From: Echinococcus granulosus
Taxonomy: Eukaryota > Platyhelminthes > Cestoda > Cyclophyllidea > Taeniidae
Direction: 5' to 3'
Assembly (NCBI RefSeq): GCF_000524195.1
Contig: NW_020170502.1
Location: 131,916 to 195,915 of the forward strand
Length of the DNA stretch: 64,000 nt
The notes below the pieces were generated by a model. The model worked only from the letters and a program-made list of their open reading frames with translations, had not been told where the DNA came from and made no database searches. Made by a program: the position numbers and the translations under genes. Below, in pieces: positions 39,801 to 50,626 of the stretch. Position 1 is the first letter of the stretch; each line of letters begins with the position of its first letter.

Positions 39801-42800
39801 ATCAAGGTGTAGTACCCATAGTCCAAAAGCGTAGCCGTTAGATTGGACGGTCTATACGTGCCCATGGTAAAGATCTTTCGACGCGTTCCATTCACCGGTG
39901 GACAGCGTTCAATAGAGAAGAAAAGTGGTGTGTCTCTGGACACCGGAGTCGTTGGACTGTCGTTAAGCATCGAATCCTCAATGGGTTGTGAAAGTGATCC
40001 ATGCGACTCCCCATGGATCCAGGGTGCCAGGGGATTCGATCGAGGGTGTGTAGATTTGTAGGCCACACTGGATCGTGGAAACTTGGTTCGAAGTTCAGCA
40101 TGGGAGCCATTGGTGCAGCAAAGAGAGAGCCAAATAGATGTGAAGCCCTCTTGACGAAACATGCTGAATTTTCCCTTGGCTTTCAGTTTGGTACGCATGA
40201 AGGTCCTTTTCATATCGAAGCCTGGAAATGAATGGGAGATGCAAAAGCCAACTGATACAGGAGATCTACTCCTCCTCTCCCCTTGATTATGCCTAACTAA
40301 TTGACATTAACTCGACACAGTTGACATCTTTTGTCCTCTGGTTGGGACCTCCAAATTTGAAGGGGTTTAAAGCGGAATAAAAAGCGTTCCTGAACCACTC
40401 CACCTTGCAGGAAGGTGGGAAAATTTCGACAGCATTCCATTCTCTTAACAAGAGGTAATATAGCTTTATAGAATTGATTTGTCTGAAGGTCCATGAGTAG
40501 AGGGCTGTCCATATTCCACAATTTAAAAACCATCTAGGAGAGTGCGCCCAATACCCACCAACACCGATCGCTGATCTGTTGAATTTGTGACTCACCTTTA
40601 GGACAGGTCTCGCGGTTCTGATTAAGTAGAAACATACAGAAACTCCTGAAACGACCTTTCTCCGTATTTCGCAGTCCCTTAGCGGAGAGTACACAGTAGA
40701 CTGTTGAAATTTCACCCTGTGGAGAGGTGGTCTTCCCCACTTGAGTCAGGAAGCCCGGTGGACATTCATCTCCAAAATCCAGGGGCAGCCCTATGTGACT
40801 TGAGTGATCTCAAAGAAGAAAACAGGTAAGGTATTTATCGATACGTTAAGAAAACCCGCAATCGGGGTCAAAGGTCAACATGTAAGCTTCGTTAGTGTCA
40901 CTCGATTTGCTCTAAACACTGACTTAGAAGGACCCATGAAAACAAAGCTATGCGAAGCTGTATGACAGGAGCGATGTCTATTGGGCACTTCTTAGGATGG
41001 GCATTTCTGTCTCGTGAGTCGTCCCCACCTACACACTGAGCATCCCACCTTTAAAGTCAAAATGGGGCCAAAAGAGGCGTCAACAAGGCGAGATGCATAA
41101 ATTTGTGTGGACAAAAACTTTAAGGCTCCCTGACACTTTGCTCTAACCTGTCAGCAATGTTTTGGAAGGATTGTATATACCCAAAGGCGTCTGCCAAATG
41201 TAAACAATGCAAACGACCCGCTTTAGTCAGCCGCCGCCACACATTGCTCTTGTTTAAAATTGTGGGGAGAGAAAAAAAACAAAAAACAAAATACTGCACT
41301 TTTGTCCACAGCATTGTGAAATTTGTGTGCATGTGCTGGTAAACATGTGAATGCGAACGCAAACGGTTCTCCGAACTCATGTCTTTTTANNNNNNNNNNN
41401 NNNNNNNNNNNNNNNNNNNNNNNNNNNNNNNNNNNNNNNNNNNNNNNNNNNNNNNNNNNNNNNNNNNNNNNNNNNNNNNNNNNNNNNNNTACAGGATAGA
41501 GGCTAATGAGATGACTGAAGGCATCCATACATCCAGTCACTTACCACACATGTCCACTTTGCATGGTGCTCTGCGATATCCTACTGTGGTGTGGTACGTA
41601 TTTATCGAGTTGCCCGTGTACGAAACCGTGGACACGTAGCACCATGGCTTGGCCATTCGACCCTCCGGGTTGCGACAACTTCGAAAGTTGACAACGCTCA
41701 AAGCGAAGCTGGAGACTGGAGTTCGATTTGTTGGTGAAGTGTAATTCACAATCACCAAATACGGAGTTCCTGGCTTCAAGACACTTACGCGGATTACGTC
41801 TACCCATGGAACACATATCTACAAGAGAAGAAGACAGACATAAATCAGAATCAGCTAAATTCCTTCTTCTGTCCACATTCGCTTTGGGTACTAATATTTC
41901 TAACAGATCGGATGGTTGGATATAACAATACGATCATCACCTGAGGAAATATGAATCTGAAGAAAATGGATAATGAGGATAGGCGAGCTTTTTCTTCCCC
42001 ATTCCCCCCCTTGCATCAGGAATAAAGTGCACATCCCCCAGGTAGTTTTTTAGGGTACCCACTGTTGCCTACTTATAGCCGATTGAATAATCCTGTCTGG
42101 TTCTAACGAGGAAGATTGTTTACCGAAAGAGAAAAGTTTCATTTTAGGTTCTCCGTCCTTCGACACAAATAAACGTATTATACCGGAGGAGGGTATACTT
42201 AAACGTGATGCATTTGTCAGTATCCAAGTCAAATCCACTAACCCGTCAGAAAACACCTCGTATTTTCCGAATTTAAAAAAAGGCAGTTTCAGACTTAAAG
42301 CTGCAGTAACTTTAGTCAACAGGGCAGACTCGAGTCCTATCTACACGATTCAACCTGCATTAAATGTCACGCGTATAGACATGGAGAATAGTTGGGGACA
42401 AGTTTGGGCCTACTGCACGGATAGAATGATGCGAATTAGAGAACAAACACCAATACACAAAGTTTTAAACTGCCTAACAAGTGAATATCGAACTGAACCA
42501 TGGCGAAAGTTAGGAAACTCTGACCCAAAAACCTGATCCACTTGTCAAAGTTGTAAGGTTAGCTGAATATACCACAAAATCTGCATAAAGTAATATTATA
42601 ATTACATTTGTTTGCAAAAACGAGTCGGCAGCATTTAAATACGAACCAAAGAATAGTTTTACTCAACCGTTAATGTCTTGTTAAAGTTGCTTACTTGACC
42701 ACCCTCGGCAATATTGGCATCTCCAAGATAATCCTCGCCAACACCCTCGTAGCAATCAATAAGGTGCTCTGAAGGACAAAAAAATTTAAAACAAAATCCT

Positions 42801-45080
42801 TGTTTGTCAGCTGTCGGTACAGCATAAAGATGCAATCCTTTCAGCTGTCAAGGGTTGTGATTCCCTATGGTCATGTCTACAGCCTGGAGATCTTTTCCCA
42901 TACCAACTTCTGACGAGACTGGACGATCCGCATTTGTAGCCATGGTAAGCAAGACCGACTCAAAAAAGATGCATATAAAAGATAATATCACATAATAGTT
43001 GTACATTTAATCATGCAGAAACCTCATTATTCGTGGTTGTTCCTGCTACCAATTGACGGCATGACCTACGGATTCTCGTTTGTTCTGTGCACGAACAAAG
43101 GGTCTTCCAAAATAGTTCTGCCCATCTCATTTCTATGAAGAATCAGGTTGTGCTTGCTAATCAAATAAACTACTCCAAATTTGCTCCTGGTTTTTGTTAA
43201 TCAAATTCAAATGGTTCACTCAGTAGCAGCCGACTGTTGATTGGCTCATTATACTTACAAGGTCAATTCCGTTTATCTACTCAAATGCAAGCAACCTAAC
43301 AATTCTTTCATAACAAGTAAAAGTTATTAAACATTATTTTTTACAAATATTTGACGTTATTTTGCAATTTATTGCGAACTACATGAATTATACAGAGCTG
43401 ATTTAAGTCAAAACGGGAATATGACGCGTACCCCGTGGAAATACACATTTTCGTGATGATATCACACACACGGTACTAGGTGGGCAGTAGCTGTGGCATA
43501 CGTTAGGACGCAGTCAATGCCAGACACCGTAATTAAGATGCTTAGCCAGAGTAGTGGCGTGCGCATATCTGAAATGGAATGCGTGTGTGCGAAAATGGCT
43601 GAAGCGTCTTGCGGATGGTGTTATAAGTCAGAACCCTCGGGGTTATTGGTTGCGTAGGAGACTTCGAGCACGTTTTCCATGGTGATACGAAGCTAAGTTA
43701 CTCAGCACGTTTCAAAGGCGTCCCTGGCTTGCCAATGACTTATTCCTACGGAATGCCTGAGCTCCGGATATTCGAGTACTAAGTTGTCGTGTGTCGAAAT
43801 TACAGGAAAAGTGTGAGATCGGTATTCTTCTTGAAATCAATAAACGTATTTGTTGATGATCACTCTAACAAGCTAAAGGTCTTGAGCACGCCAGGTACTT
43901 GGAGAACTGTCCATAATTGTTCCTTTGCATTAACAGAGTTTTAAAAATGAACAAATGTATGTATGCCTAGTGAGCAATGAGTGCTATCCTAATTTTGGCC
44001 ACAAAACTTTGCTATCACATGCAGTTTCCGCAAGATTGTCCGGCAGAGCCGCGAGTTGTATAAATTGATGCAATTTGATGCTGCTAGCAATGAAGCTGTT
44101 TAACCACACGGCTTTGGTGAGAGGCAAAGAAAAAGAGGATTAAACACTGCATTTGTAAACAATCGTTTGTAGATCCTTGATAGCAGCGGGTGCAGCTATG
44201 TGGTTTCTTTTGGGAAATAGTGATCACTTTTGTTTTCTCAAGATAATGGGTCAGTATTTGCAGTTTTATCTATTAACACAAGTCGGATCCAGAATTGGCC
44301 ATTGCATCTACGAAATACGCAATTTAGAGCACGATTATCTCAAAAAAAAGAAAACACATGGCTTGTGAATCAGTAGTCTGAAGATAAAGGGATTTCCCAC
44401 GATCTAATATCATCAAATAGATTGCCGAACGGAAGGAATAATGGTTTAATGGTTGGACGGAAGGATGGATGGGTGAATGGATGGATAAATGAAATCGAGA
44501 CTGTTTAAATGAATGATTGACTGAAAAATTGAAGTCTTTAATGATTAATTTGCCATGTGAGCGGAAATATGGTCAATCCGCTCACAGCTTTCTGTTTATC
44601 TGGCACAAATTAACAATGATCAAACCGTTATTACACCAACCGACGAAGCGTAGTCACTAAATACATTGTCCCTGATTATTCTATCCTAGGCATTCTAACA
44701 AAACAATCCCGTGGATATTTTACTCTTACTACTTCTCATACATAAGATTCCAAGAATAGCGATTCAAACTCACCACAATGTGGAACTGCACAAGTTCCAT
44801 ACTTTGCCCTCGTAACCATACACCAAGGACCCCGTGGATCATCATCCGGATTTCGACAGTAGTTTGACTGCTCCTGCAGCACCGAGGCATTCCAACTGCT
44901 TCGTAGATGTAGGTGGGTAAATTCACTCCACGGCAGACAGGGTTCGCCAGCTGCCGTATGATTCAGAGTCCCGTTGTAGGGCGGTCCACTCTGTGTATAG
45001 CAGTCCATTGTGGACGGCTGCCCTACCCCAAGGAATGGCCATGCGAGGAGGAGAAGAAAGCCTAATTTTAGCAGTGACAT
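24563..45080 (-). CDS. Giant kringle-ApeC-EGF-FAS1 type I membrane protein
   Basis: Thirty GT-AG exons join in frame (6522 nt, 2173 residues). Exon bounds, 5' to 3', are: 45080-44774, 42768-42695, 41818-41545, 40808-40596, 40221-39742, 39550-39227, 38702-38425, 37682-37553, 37160-36987, 36616-36359, 35317-35210, 35047-34856, 34727-34251, 34087-33975, 33859-33694, 33357-33075, 32767-32553, 32465-32436, 32363-32001, 31734-31577, 31433-31019, 30186-29927, 29411-29150, 28827-28634, 28053-27936, 26648-26452, 25773-25639, 25087-24989, 24854-24717 and 24649-24563. The order is signal peptide (MSLLKLGFLLLLAWPFLGVG), two kringles, seven ApeC-like units, three EGF-like modules, FAS1, a transmembrane helix and a short tail. 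It should sit on the cell surface with a very large disulfide-rich ectodomain. ApeC proteins elsewhere bind bacterial cell-wall material, and FAS1 and EGF modules mediate adhesion and scavenging. A recognition or adhesion role is inference. The start is chosen because it opens the signal peptide. The model rests on splice phases without transcripts. Confidence 0.82.
24989..26590 (-). other. Fasciclin-like (FAS1) domain, exons 26-28
   Basis: The H1-like motif is FFILFAPPE in exon 26. Exon 27 gives SHLISLNGTLITVNNT, the strand region typical of FAS1. Exon 28 gives the H2-like motif VNDMEVEEKPILFTNGRIYY. The domain spans about 125-135 residues, close to the usual 130. Following EGF modules, this is a stabilin-like arrangement. 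Confidence 0.7.
26591..28827 (-). other. Three EGF-like modules, exons 24-26
   Basis: Module 1 (exon 24) runs from CGCAENAIC to CKCKKGYFGDGVRVC. Module 2 spans exons 24-25, from YCANLCHVHAEC to CVCEPGFVGDGFSC. Module 3 spans exons 25-26, from CSAHTC to CICVPGTIEDGEKC. All end with the Gly-Asp-Gly-like turn seen in stabilin and related EGF repeats. Confidence 0.8.
29150..31334 (-). other. ApeC-like unit 7
   Basis: The unit shows the opening WPPGDYLLPI and FACPVGF, the second WPKGDYCVIVNGAICPPE, the double cysteine YYSVCCRED, MYLPAGSSLC and a terminal LCYYH. A basic low-complexity run (alternating Q and R) is inserted in exon 23 before the last strand. Confidence 0.75.
31335..32465 (-). other. 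ApeC-like unit 6
   Basis: Motifs in order are AWPAGSYSLL, RLACPPGF, FPDWPPGNYCVL, RTCPQG, AELCCHM, GDFFLMG and a terminal SLCHY. A tiny 30-nt exon (32465-32436) supplies the linker TVPESKPTPE before it. Confidence 0.75.
32553..34087 (-). other. ApeC-like unit 5 (best match to the ApeC consensus)
   Basis: Motifs are WPIDNYAIPQPVTGCPPDF, LPPGHYCVLL, RRCPAGF, VTYMFCCRAD, GPFYLYRAGETCQEIAGL and a terminal INLCYYES. Their order and spacing are those of apextrin C-terminal domains, and this unit was the key to identifying the others. Confidence 0.85.
34161..34176. repeat. Copy of the 16-bp palindrome
   Basis: GTCACATATGTGTGAC lies in an intron of the kringle-ApeC gene and is followed by GC. Confidence 0.6.
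34251..35047 (-). other. ApeC-like unit 4
   Basis: Motifs are LWLIPTPM, MELCYNE, LNYCLVVFATCPNEG, QQYIVCCVK, DEGCPEF and a terminal AIFCEYQ. The unit lacks the WPxGxY tryptophans but keeps the cysteine order. Confidence 0.65.
35210..37160 (-). other. ApeC-like unit 3
   Basis: Motifs are LAPQGFC, TTCAVNV, VFPTGSYCFYRTAKVCPPG, KELCCQSE, FALPALQASCQSFVGF and a terminal IVLTCSDN. A phase-compatible candidate cassette exon lies inside it (35987-35811). Confidence 0.65.
36795..36810. repeat. Perfect 16-bp palindrome GTCACATATATGTGAC
   Basis: The 16 bases equal their own reverse complement and are flanked by CGT and GCC. Related copies occur at 34161, 37302, 62437 and 17553, with a partial copy at 38967-38979. 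Confidence 0.7.
37302..37317. repeat. Copy of the 16-bp palindrome
   Basis: GTCACACATATGTGAC differs from the perfect palindrome at one position and is followed by GC. It lies in an intron between ApeC exons. Confidence 0.6.
37553..39550 (-). other. ApeC-like unit 2
   Basis: Motifs are GKTCPPHF, AFILCKPDG, LLPDGNQCFI, RYYCPSGY, VTIYFCCRRG, PYYLR, SGSCPDY and a terminal VLALCKYS. An acidic insertion (EEELDG to EEEQEGED) and a Ser/Thr-rich stretch enlarge it. Confidence 0.75.
39742..40808 (-). other. ApeC-like unit 1
   Basis: Motifs are DECPPGF, STVYCVLS, RSFCMFL, ETCPKGF, IWLSLCCTNG, LFFSIERCPP and a terminal YTLMCAYYEY. Exon 5 (480 nt) is the largest exon and a proline run follows the unit. 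Confidence 0.7.
41390..41489. other. Assembly gap (100 N)
   Basis: A run of exactly 100 N lies in the intron between kringle 2 and ApeC unit 1. Missing sequence could hide an additional exon, although exons 3 and 4 join in phase without one. Confidence 0.99.
41545..42768 (-). other. Kringle domain 2, split by an intron
   Basis: Exon 2 gives CYEGVGEDYLGDANIAEGGQ and exon 3 continues ICVPWVDV, then NFRSCRNPEGR, KPWCYV and APCKVDMC. All six kringle cysteines are present. The segment between the second and third cysteines is about 45 residues and differs strongly from kringle 1. Confidence 0.85.
44774..45080 (-). other. Signal peptide and kringle domain 1 (exon 1)
   Basis: After a hydrophobic leader the exon encodes a full kringle: DCYTQSGPPYNGT, EPCLPWSEFTH, NYCRNPDDDPRGPWC, GTCAVPHC. 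Six cysteines and the NYCRNPD-GPWC core identify it. Confidence 0.93.
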
Positions 45081-48000
45081 CGCATGCAGTGAAAGAATGA
45101 AGAGACCTGACCGAACACTGCTACCGTCGTGTCTGTGTGTGTGTGTGTGTGAGTGTGTACACTCGGCATGTTTATTTACCAGCCAATAGGAATGCGCCTG
45201 CGTGGTGTCATCGATGCGCATTGTTGTCTGGGGGGTCAAAAAGGTGGACGGTAGTAACGGTGGACGTTTGTACATAAATTCAATTAAGCTTTTATTTATC
45301 TGTGTATGTAGAAATTGCTCTATCTTGGCACATATTTACCGGATTTTTTTCTAGCTTCTCCTACCATGGAAGATTTAAAGGATGAGAACTGAGCGACAGA
45401 GGAACGCTCGGCAATTAACGAATTTAACAAGCTTCCCACTACTTTTAGCAGATTGTATCACCTCCAGAGGTCACTCCGGTGGTACGTTGGTCGCTGCGAA
45501 GTAGAATACGTTCATGACCTTTTAGCCCTTGAGAAGAAGGTGCCAGGCGTTATTGAGGCTTCAAAACTACCTGCGACCTCTCAAATCTACTGAAAACCAT
45601 GCGAAAACTTCACAGGGGAAAGACGTCCGCACTGAGTTTTGGTAACATATAAGACTGATGCTAGAAGAGCTGCCAGCGTCCAAGGCATTCCATTTGTTCA
45701 CACAAAGAAATGCCTTCATTATTACCAGAGGAGGCTCATTAATTTAAAATTTGGTTTTCGGGTAACTTGTAGGATGCCGTTGAAGGGCCACGAAATGTTA
45801 AAGTGGAACTGTTTTTACTATTTTTTAATTCCATTTTCGTTGTCTGATTGGTTCAAATAACAAATTTTACAAACCCACTTATGGTTAAAAGAAGGCTGTT
45901 TGGATTGTAAAGATGCATGAACCTCGACTGGTTAAATAATTGGAGAGTAACTTGTCAAGAACTACCTTTTAAGGTAGTTACCGTGAGCTGTGAATCGTTT
46001 AAGTGGCATCCACATCAACTGAGAAGGCGAAAACAAAGCTAAACGGAGTCCTCTTTTAGGTAACTGGAACACCCCACTGACTGTTCGCCACCACTCCACT
46101 ACCTCATCACTACCCGCTCTATACATTAGTGGAATACATAACGCGAAGGCAATTATTTTCCGTGTTTACGGTGAACTCCAGGACACATTAGTTTACTACT
46201 AACCGTTTACTCGCTTGAGGCTGAACACCGAATATAGCTGAAATTCATCTACTCCGCACAGCTCGATAACACCAAAATGGTGTATCAAACGCCCCAGACT
46301 AGAAAAGCTGGTCACAACGAAAGTTTGAGAGGAGTCAAGACAGAGCAGCAGAAGACCTTATACCGCAAAACTGGCCTGTGAGTAGATTTGCGCTTTGCCT
46401 CAGGGGAGGTGGAGGGAGAAGGGAGGAATTCACTACCTCGTTGTATTGCCAGGTCTTGTGATGACAGGAGTTGACAGTCTTTTTACCGACTCACCACATC
46501 TTAGTGGTGCCGACCTTGGATGTGCGGCAAGGGTAGTTGTGGGATGGTGGATTGCCTGTGAACAACCAATGATGTGTTCACTCGCTCTTTCAAACGTCCG
46601 TGTAATTATGTGCGAACCATTTTACCGCTCCAGTTCTTCGTAAGACGCCAAATCAACAGCAACGCGTAAGCTCCTACAATTAGGAATGCAGAGCCACCTG
46701 GCAAAAGAATGCATCCGTATTTAAATAGTTCTTTTTTGATAACCGCTACCAAGCAGTACTTTCAGCTGTCATACCTGTCACACCCCTCGCAAGTGCGGCA
46801 AGATACTTCTGCGCAATTTAAACCTCCTTGAAGTCATTTCACAAGTGAAGTGGGTTCGAAGCGAAGCGGATTTGTTCCATCCCCTATCTAACGAGGGCTT
46901 AGAAAAGGTCGGGAAATTTTACAGCTGAGGGCAAAGTATTTCCACTTCACAATGCACAAAACCACTTGTACTTCACTTGTCCTTAGAAATTCCGACAAGC
47001 CAGTCCATCGAGGTCTACTATTTCAGGTCGCCTTGTTTGCTGTCGGGCCCGTCACAATCGTTTTAATGAGATGGCTACGACTCAGAGGCCTCCAATTTCA
47101 CGCACTGTTGATGAGTTAATGGGAGTAGACCAGGCAATTATGTGGATTTTGCCCCGTTTCACTCCAGTAGGGAAGGCATTTTAAATAATCTATTATTTAG
47201 AAGCCTCCGAGTAGCTAGTCATGCCCCATAAATGCCTTCTCTCTGTGACCTTTTATTGACGGTCACCGAAAGCATGCCATGCCGAAAGAGGAGCTATACA
47301 TAATCCGCCACTCAAACACTTCGGTCACCTCTGAAAGAAGCACAAACTTTGCTGCCTTAGTGATTGCAGGAGAACCAATTCGTACTCTACCGACCTTAGT
47401 TTGGTGTCATACCCTTCGCAAACAGTTAAAGATCCCGTGTATTCCCCATCATGCACTCACCTATCAAGTTACACGAAGGAGCGAATGGTTAAGGTATAAA
47501 AAGATGAATGGATGGACTGGTAGATGGGTAGATAGATGGAGGGATACAGGGTGGATACGAGATAGGTGAAAGTTTAAGGGAAGGATGGGTGGATGGATGA
47601 AAACGGGATGAACAGACAAATGAACACTTTATAAGCGCAAAACCCCAAAAAAAGACTTTCAACTTTCATGCTCACCAGCCACGCAGCAGACTATGCAAGG
47701 AGCGAACGATCAGAATTAGGTGTTTCATACGCTGACTGTTTATAGGAACAACTTTGTTGACAAAGGCCGTTACTGGCACAATTTCGGCCAGCTTTGATTA
47801 GTGTTCGGTCTTTGAAGGCGTCCTATCACTTATCCGTTGAGTATCTCACAACCAAATTCCGTCGATACTTGTCATCATGTCACATTGACCGATGGCGTCT
47901 GGAATGGACCCTTTTGTGTTCACCGGGCATAAGTGCGCAACCGGACAAATTTACCATCAAAACATGCAAAAGTAAAGGCGCCAATTTGAAGTGAGACGAC

Positions 48001-49210
48001 CTAGTAACCGGGCCGATCCCGAATTTCACTTGATTTCTAAACTGGACAAGTCACGCCCTTTGAAGGTCGCAAATGCTACTGACATGTTGAGCTGCGCTAG
48101 TGATCAAATTATTTCAAGTCGTGGCACCAACAGAGGTAGTAGAAACAAGCTTGATTCCATGCCGCATGGTCCGTTCACCTTTAATCACTTACACAGATGT
48201 GCGTTGATACTAGGGCGACATTCGTCCGCAGCATCACATGCCATTGTAACATTGTTTACTCTCTCTCACCTCCAGCAGATCAGCACAGCACACACTGTGT
48301 GCTTGTGAGGTCCGACCTCATGGAGTCAGCTACCACTACTACTGCTACGGCTGCTGCTGCTACTGCTGCCAGCGCTGCGTAAACAGTACGCTTTGTCATG
48401 TCCATGTCGGGCGGTGAACCTCAGCAGAGGACAGGTCGCAGAGTGATCTAATAGGGTAGAGGATGCAACCCACCCAACATTGCCCAGGTAAAGCCAACCA
48501 CTAACGCTCCACTTTGTAATGTAAGGATTTTGTTTGCTTGTTTTTGTAATTATAAAGTATCTTCTTTGAAAAATATGGCAAATAAACCGATCGTAATGAT
48601 CATAAAGCGGAATTCAAGCCTGAAGTGGTGAGGCGGCAGTGGGTGGAACGCTCCAATTTGTTTACTGATTCTAGTTCCCAAATATCAAAGGTCTTGATCT
48701 CCCTGTTTTTTTACTTAAAGTAAGTCGAAAAGTTCTAGAATTTTAAATGGTATAAACAAAAATTAATCGAAAAGTAGGGAATCAGCACTTTGGCCCACCC
48801 AAAATTGCACTTATGTATATTGTTGATGTGTGAGACAATAATTGACCTAAGTCTACAACTCCTACTAGATTGAACAGCGTTCTGTCCCAATCGATGGTCT
48901 TTAAATGCGATAAGAGGTGGTATTTGTGTCAAAGATGCGGTCGAATAAGTGTCAGGTCACCGAATAAACATCCCACAGATCCCGCCAATTATGATATGGT
49001 AATGTGCCCCCTTTTAAATCCTCCAAGGATTTGTAATTTGCAAAGACGTTTTAGATTTAATAAGCATTACAAAATTATTCACTTTCTGCATTTTATTGTT
49101 TTTCCTTCCCAGTTTTATAAATCAATCAGTGAGAAACCGCTTCTACTTAATTCACATCAGTAGACATAGTCGAAAGGAAGTCGATTTAAAGATCATACAC
49201 TTTATAGGAT
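45081..49210. other. Intergenic region, no supported gene
   Basis: A (TG)n tract lies at 45131-45158 just upstream of the kringle-ApeC start codon. TGGA-type repeats occur around 47503-47605 (and at 44447-44492 within intron 1). Open frames at 46395, 47279 and 47991 lack domains or splice support. Confidence 0.5.
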
Positions 49211-49900
49211 TTAAAAGAGCAGAAAAGCTAAAAAGCACATCAAAACGAGCGCAGAAGGTGAATTGGCCATGAAGGAATCCAAGACCCAGGTGAAAGTCTC
49301 CTCATACGGTCGCATAATCCACGGTTCCTCATCCAGCGGAAAATCACCCTCACTTTCCAAATGTTGGTAGGGTTGGAGCTCCGAGTAATTACCCGAGGGG
49401 TAGTAACAACAAACAAGCACGTGACGTTTTACCCCCTGATCACAGACACTCCTCTCACATCCGAGGTACTCTGTATCAGCCCAAATAATCTGCCTATACT
49501 GGCCACAATAGCCCCCTCTGCAGATATTCAACTCAAAGTCGAAGTTGTATCTGTTAATGTCCCACAGGTTAAAGAAAGTCTCTATGGAAGGCGGTGCCTC
49601 GTTCAAATCACGCAAACCTTCGGTAGATATCATCGCGATATTGATGCCCACATAAAATAGAGGTTTCTCCTCTGGGATAGCTGGATCGGGGAAGCCCCAG
49701 GAGCACCTTTTGGCCCAGAACCGAGCATGCTTTTCCAACTCGGAAGACCAGAGCAGTGGGCGCATGTTAACGGCAGGTGGCTGCACACCCACACGAGCCG
49801 AGACGTGGAGGAAGGTGAGCATCTCTCGATCACTCGTTGAAATAGCCTCCACGAGGGAGGTGATAAGCACAAAGGAGTGAAAGAGAAGGTACAAAGGCAT
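49211..49900 (-). CDS. CAP-superfamily (SCP/TAPS, venom allergen-like) secreted protein
   Basis: A single open exon encodes 229 residues from the ATG that opens a signal peptide (MPLYLLFHSFVLITSLVEA). An upstream in-frame ATG would add 46 basic residues before it and is less likely. CAP landmarks are the helix-1 region LTFLHVSARVG, WSSELEKHARFWAKRCSWG, the signature GQYRQIIWADTEYLGCE, and the CAP2-like VLVCCYYPSGNY. The usual GHYTQ histidine is replaced by glutamine (GQYRQ), so the CAP cavity tetrad looks incomplete. A hydrophobic C-terminus (ALVLMCFLAFLLF) follows a small-residue stretch and suggests a GPI-anchor signal or membrane tail. Flatworm VAL proteins are secreted or tegumental and are often multi-exon; lack of introns here is notable. 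Neighbours do not suggest a shared pathway. Confidence 0.85.
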   Translation of the reverse strand: MPLYLLFHSFVLITSLVEAISTSDREMLTFLHVSARVGVQPPAVNMRPLLWSSELEKHARFWAKRCSWGFPDPAIPEEKPLFYVGINIAMISTEGLRDLNEAPPSIETFFNLWDINRYNFDFELNICRGGYCGQYRQIIWADTEYLGCERSVCDQGVKRHVLVCCYYPSGNYSELQPYQHLESEGDFPLDEEPWIMRPYEETFTWVLDSFMANSPSALVLMCFLAFLLF

Positions 49901-50626
49901 GGATCTGGTGTTGGACGGTTTTAAATCGACGCCATGCCTTGAAGTGCGCGACGGATGACAACAAATCGATTGAAGGCTTGAACGCTCGGAGCATGACGCA
50001 CGGGCTTTCAAACGCCTCCAGAAATCTCTTATAGTCAATCCAGGCGGGTTAATCGTAGAAACGTCTCCCTAGGAGTAGACCTAGCCTCCAAGGTGAGGGG
50101 TCCTCCGGGTGAGCACCTCAAGAAAATAACTCTATTCTGATCCTCTGGAAGTGCACCCCTTTTCTTTGGGCAGTTTTCGATCACCTCAAAACTCGTGCTC
50201 CTACTCAACTCTCTCAATTGGCCGGTGTCATGTAAAAACAGACATCAGACAACCCAATAGTCAAAGAAAATACCGCGACCAATTAAAGTACGACAAATAG
50301 GGGACAGTTAAACCCCCCTATGGCCAGCAGTCACGTACACACACGTCATGCACTCTGCTTACTCATCCACGTCGGTGAACAAAGACAGCTGTATCGAAGT
50401 CTTGTACCCGCATTACTCGAGTCGTTGGTAAGCCAATGGTATTCAGACCCACTGGCAGGTAAAAATGAGTTCACCAACAGTAATTCGACTATTGTGACCT
50501 AGGTCACGACAACTTCGATGGGTTATCTCAGCCTAATGATCTATGAGTTGACAGGCTGCTTGAAAAATTAACAAAGATCGACACAACGCACCCGTCCTGA
50601 ACTGGATTTCGGGGCACTGGCCATCT

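Noticed and set aside
46850..46875. GGTTCGAA resembling a tRNA B box (also GGGTTCAAATC near 53930)
   Set aside because: No A box or foldable cloverleaf is visible at the right distance.
47991..48382. Plus-strand frames of 105 and 61 codons
   Set aside because: Trinucleotide-rich, no domain, and no start or splice context.
48870..49163. Cysteine pairs (YLCQRCG, MVMCPLLN) suggesting a zinc finger
   Set aside because: Spacing does not match a known zinc-finger class and the frame runs into AT-rich sequence.
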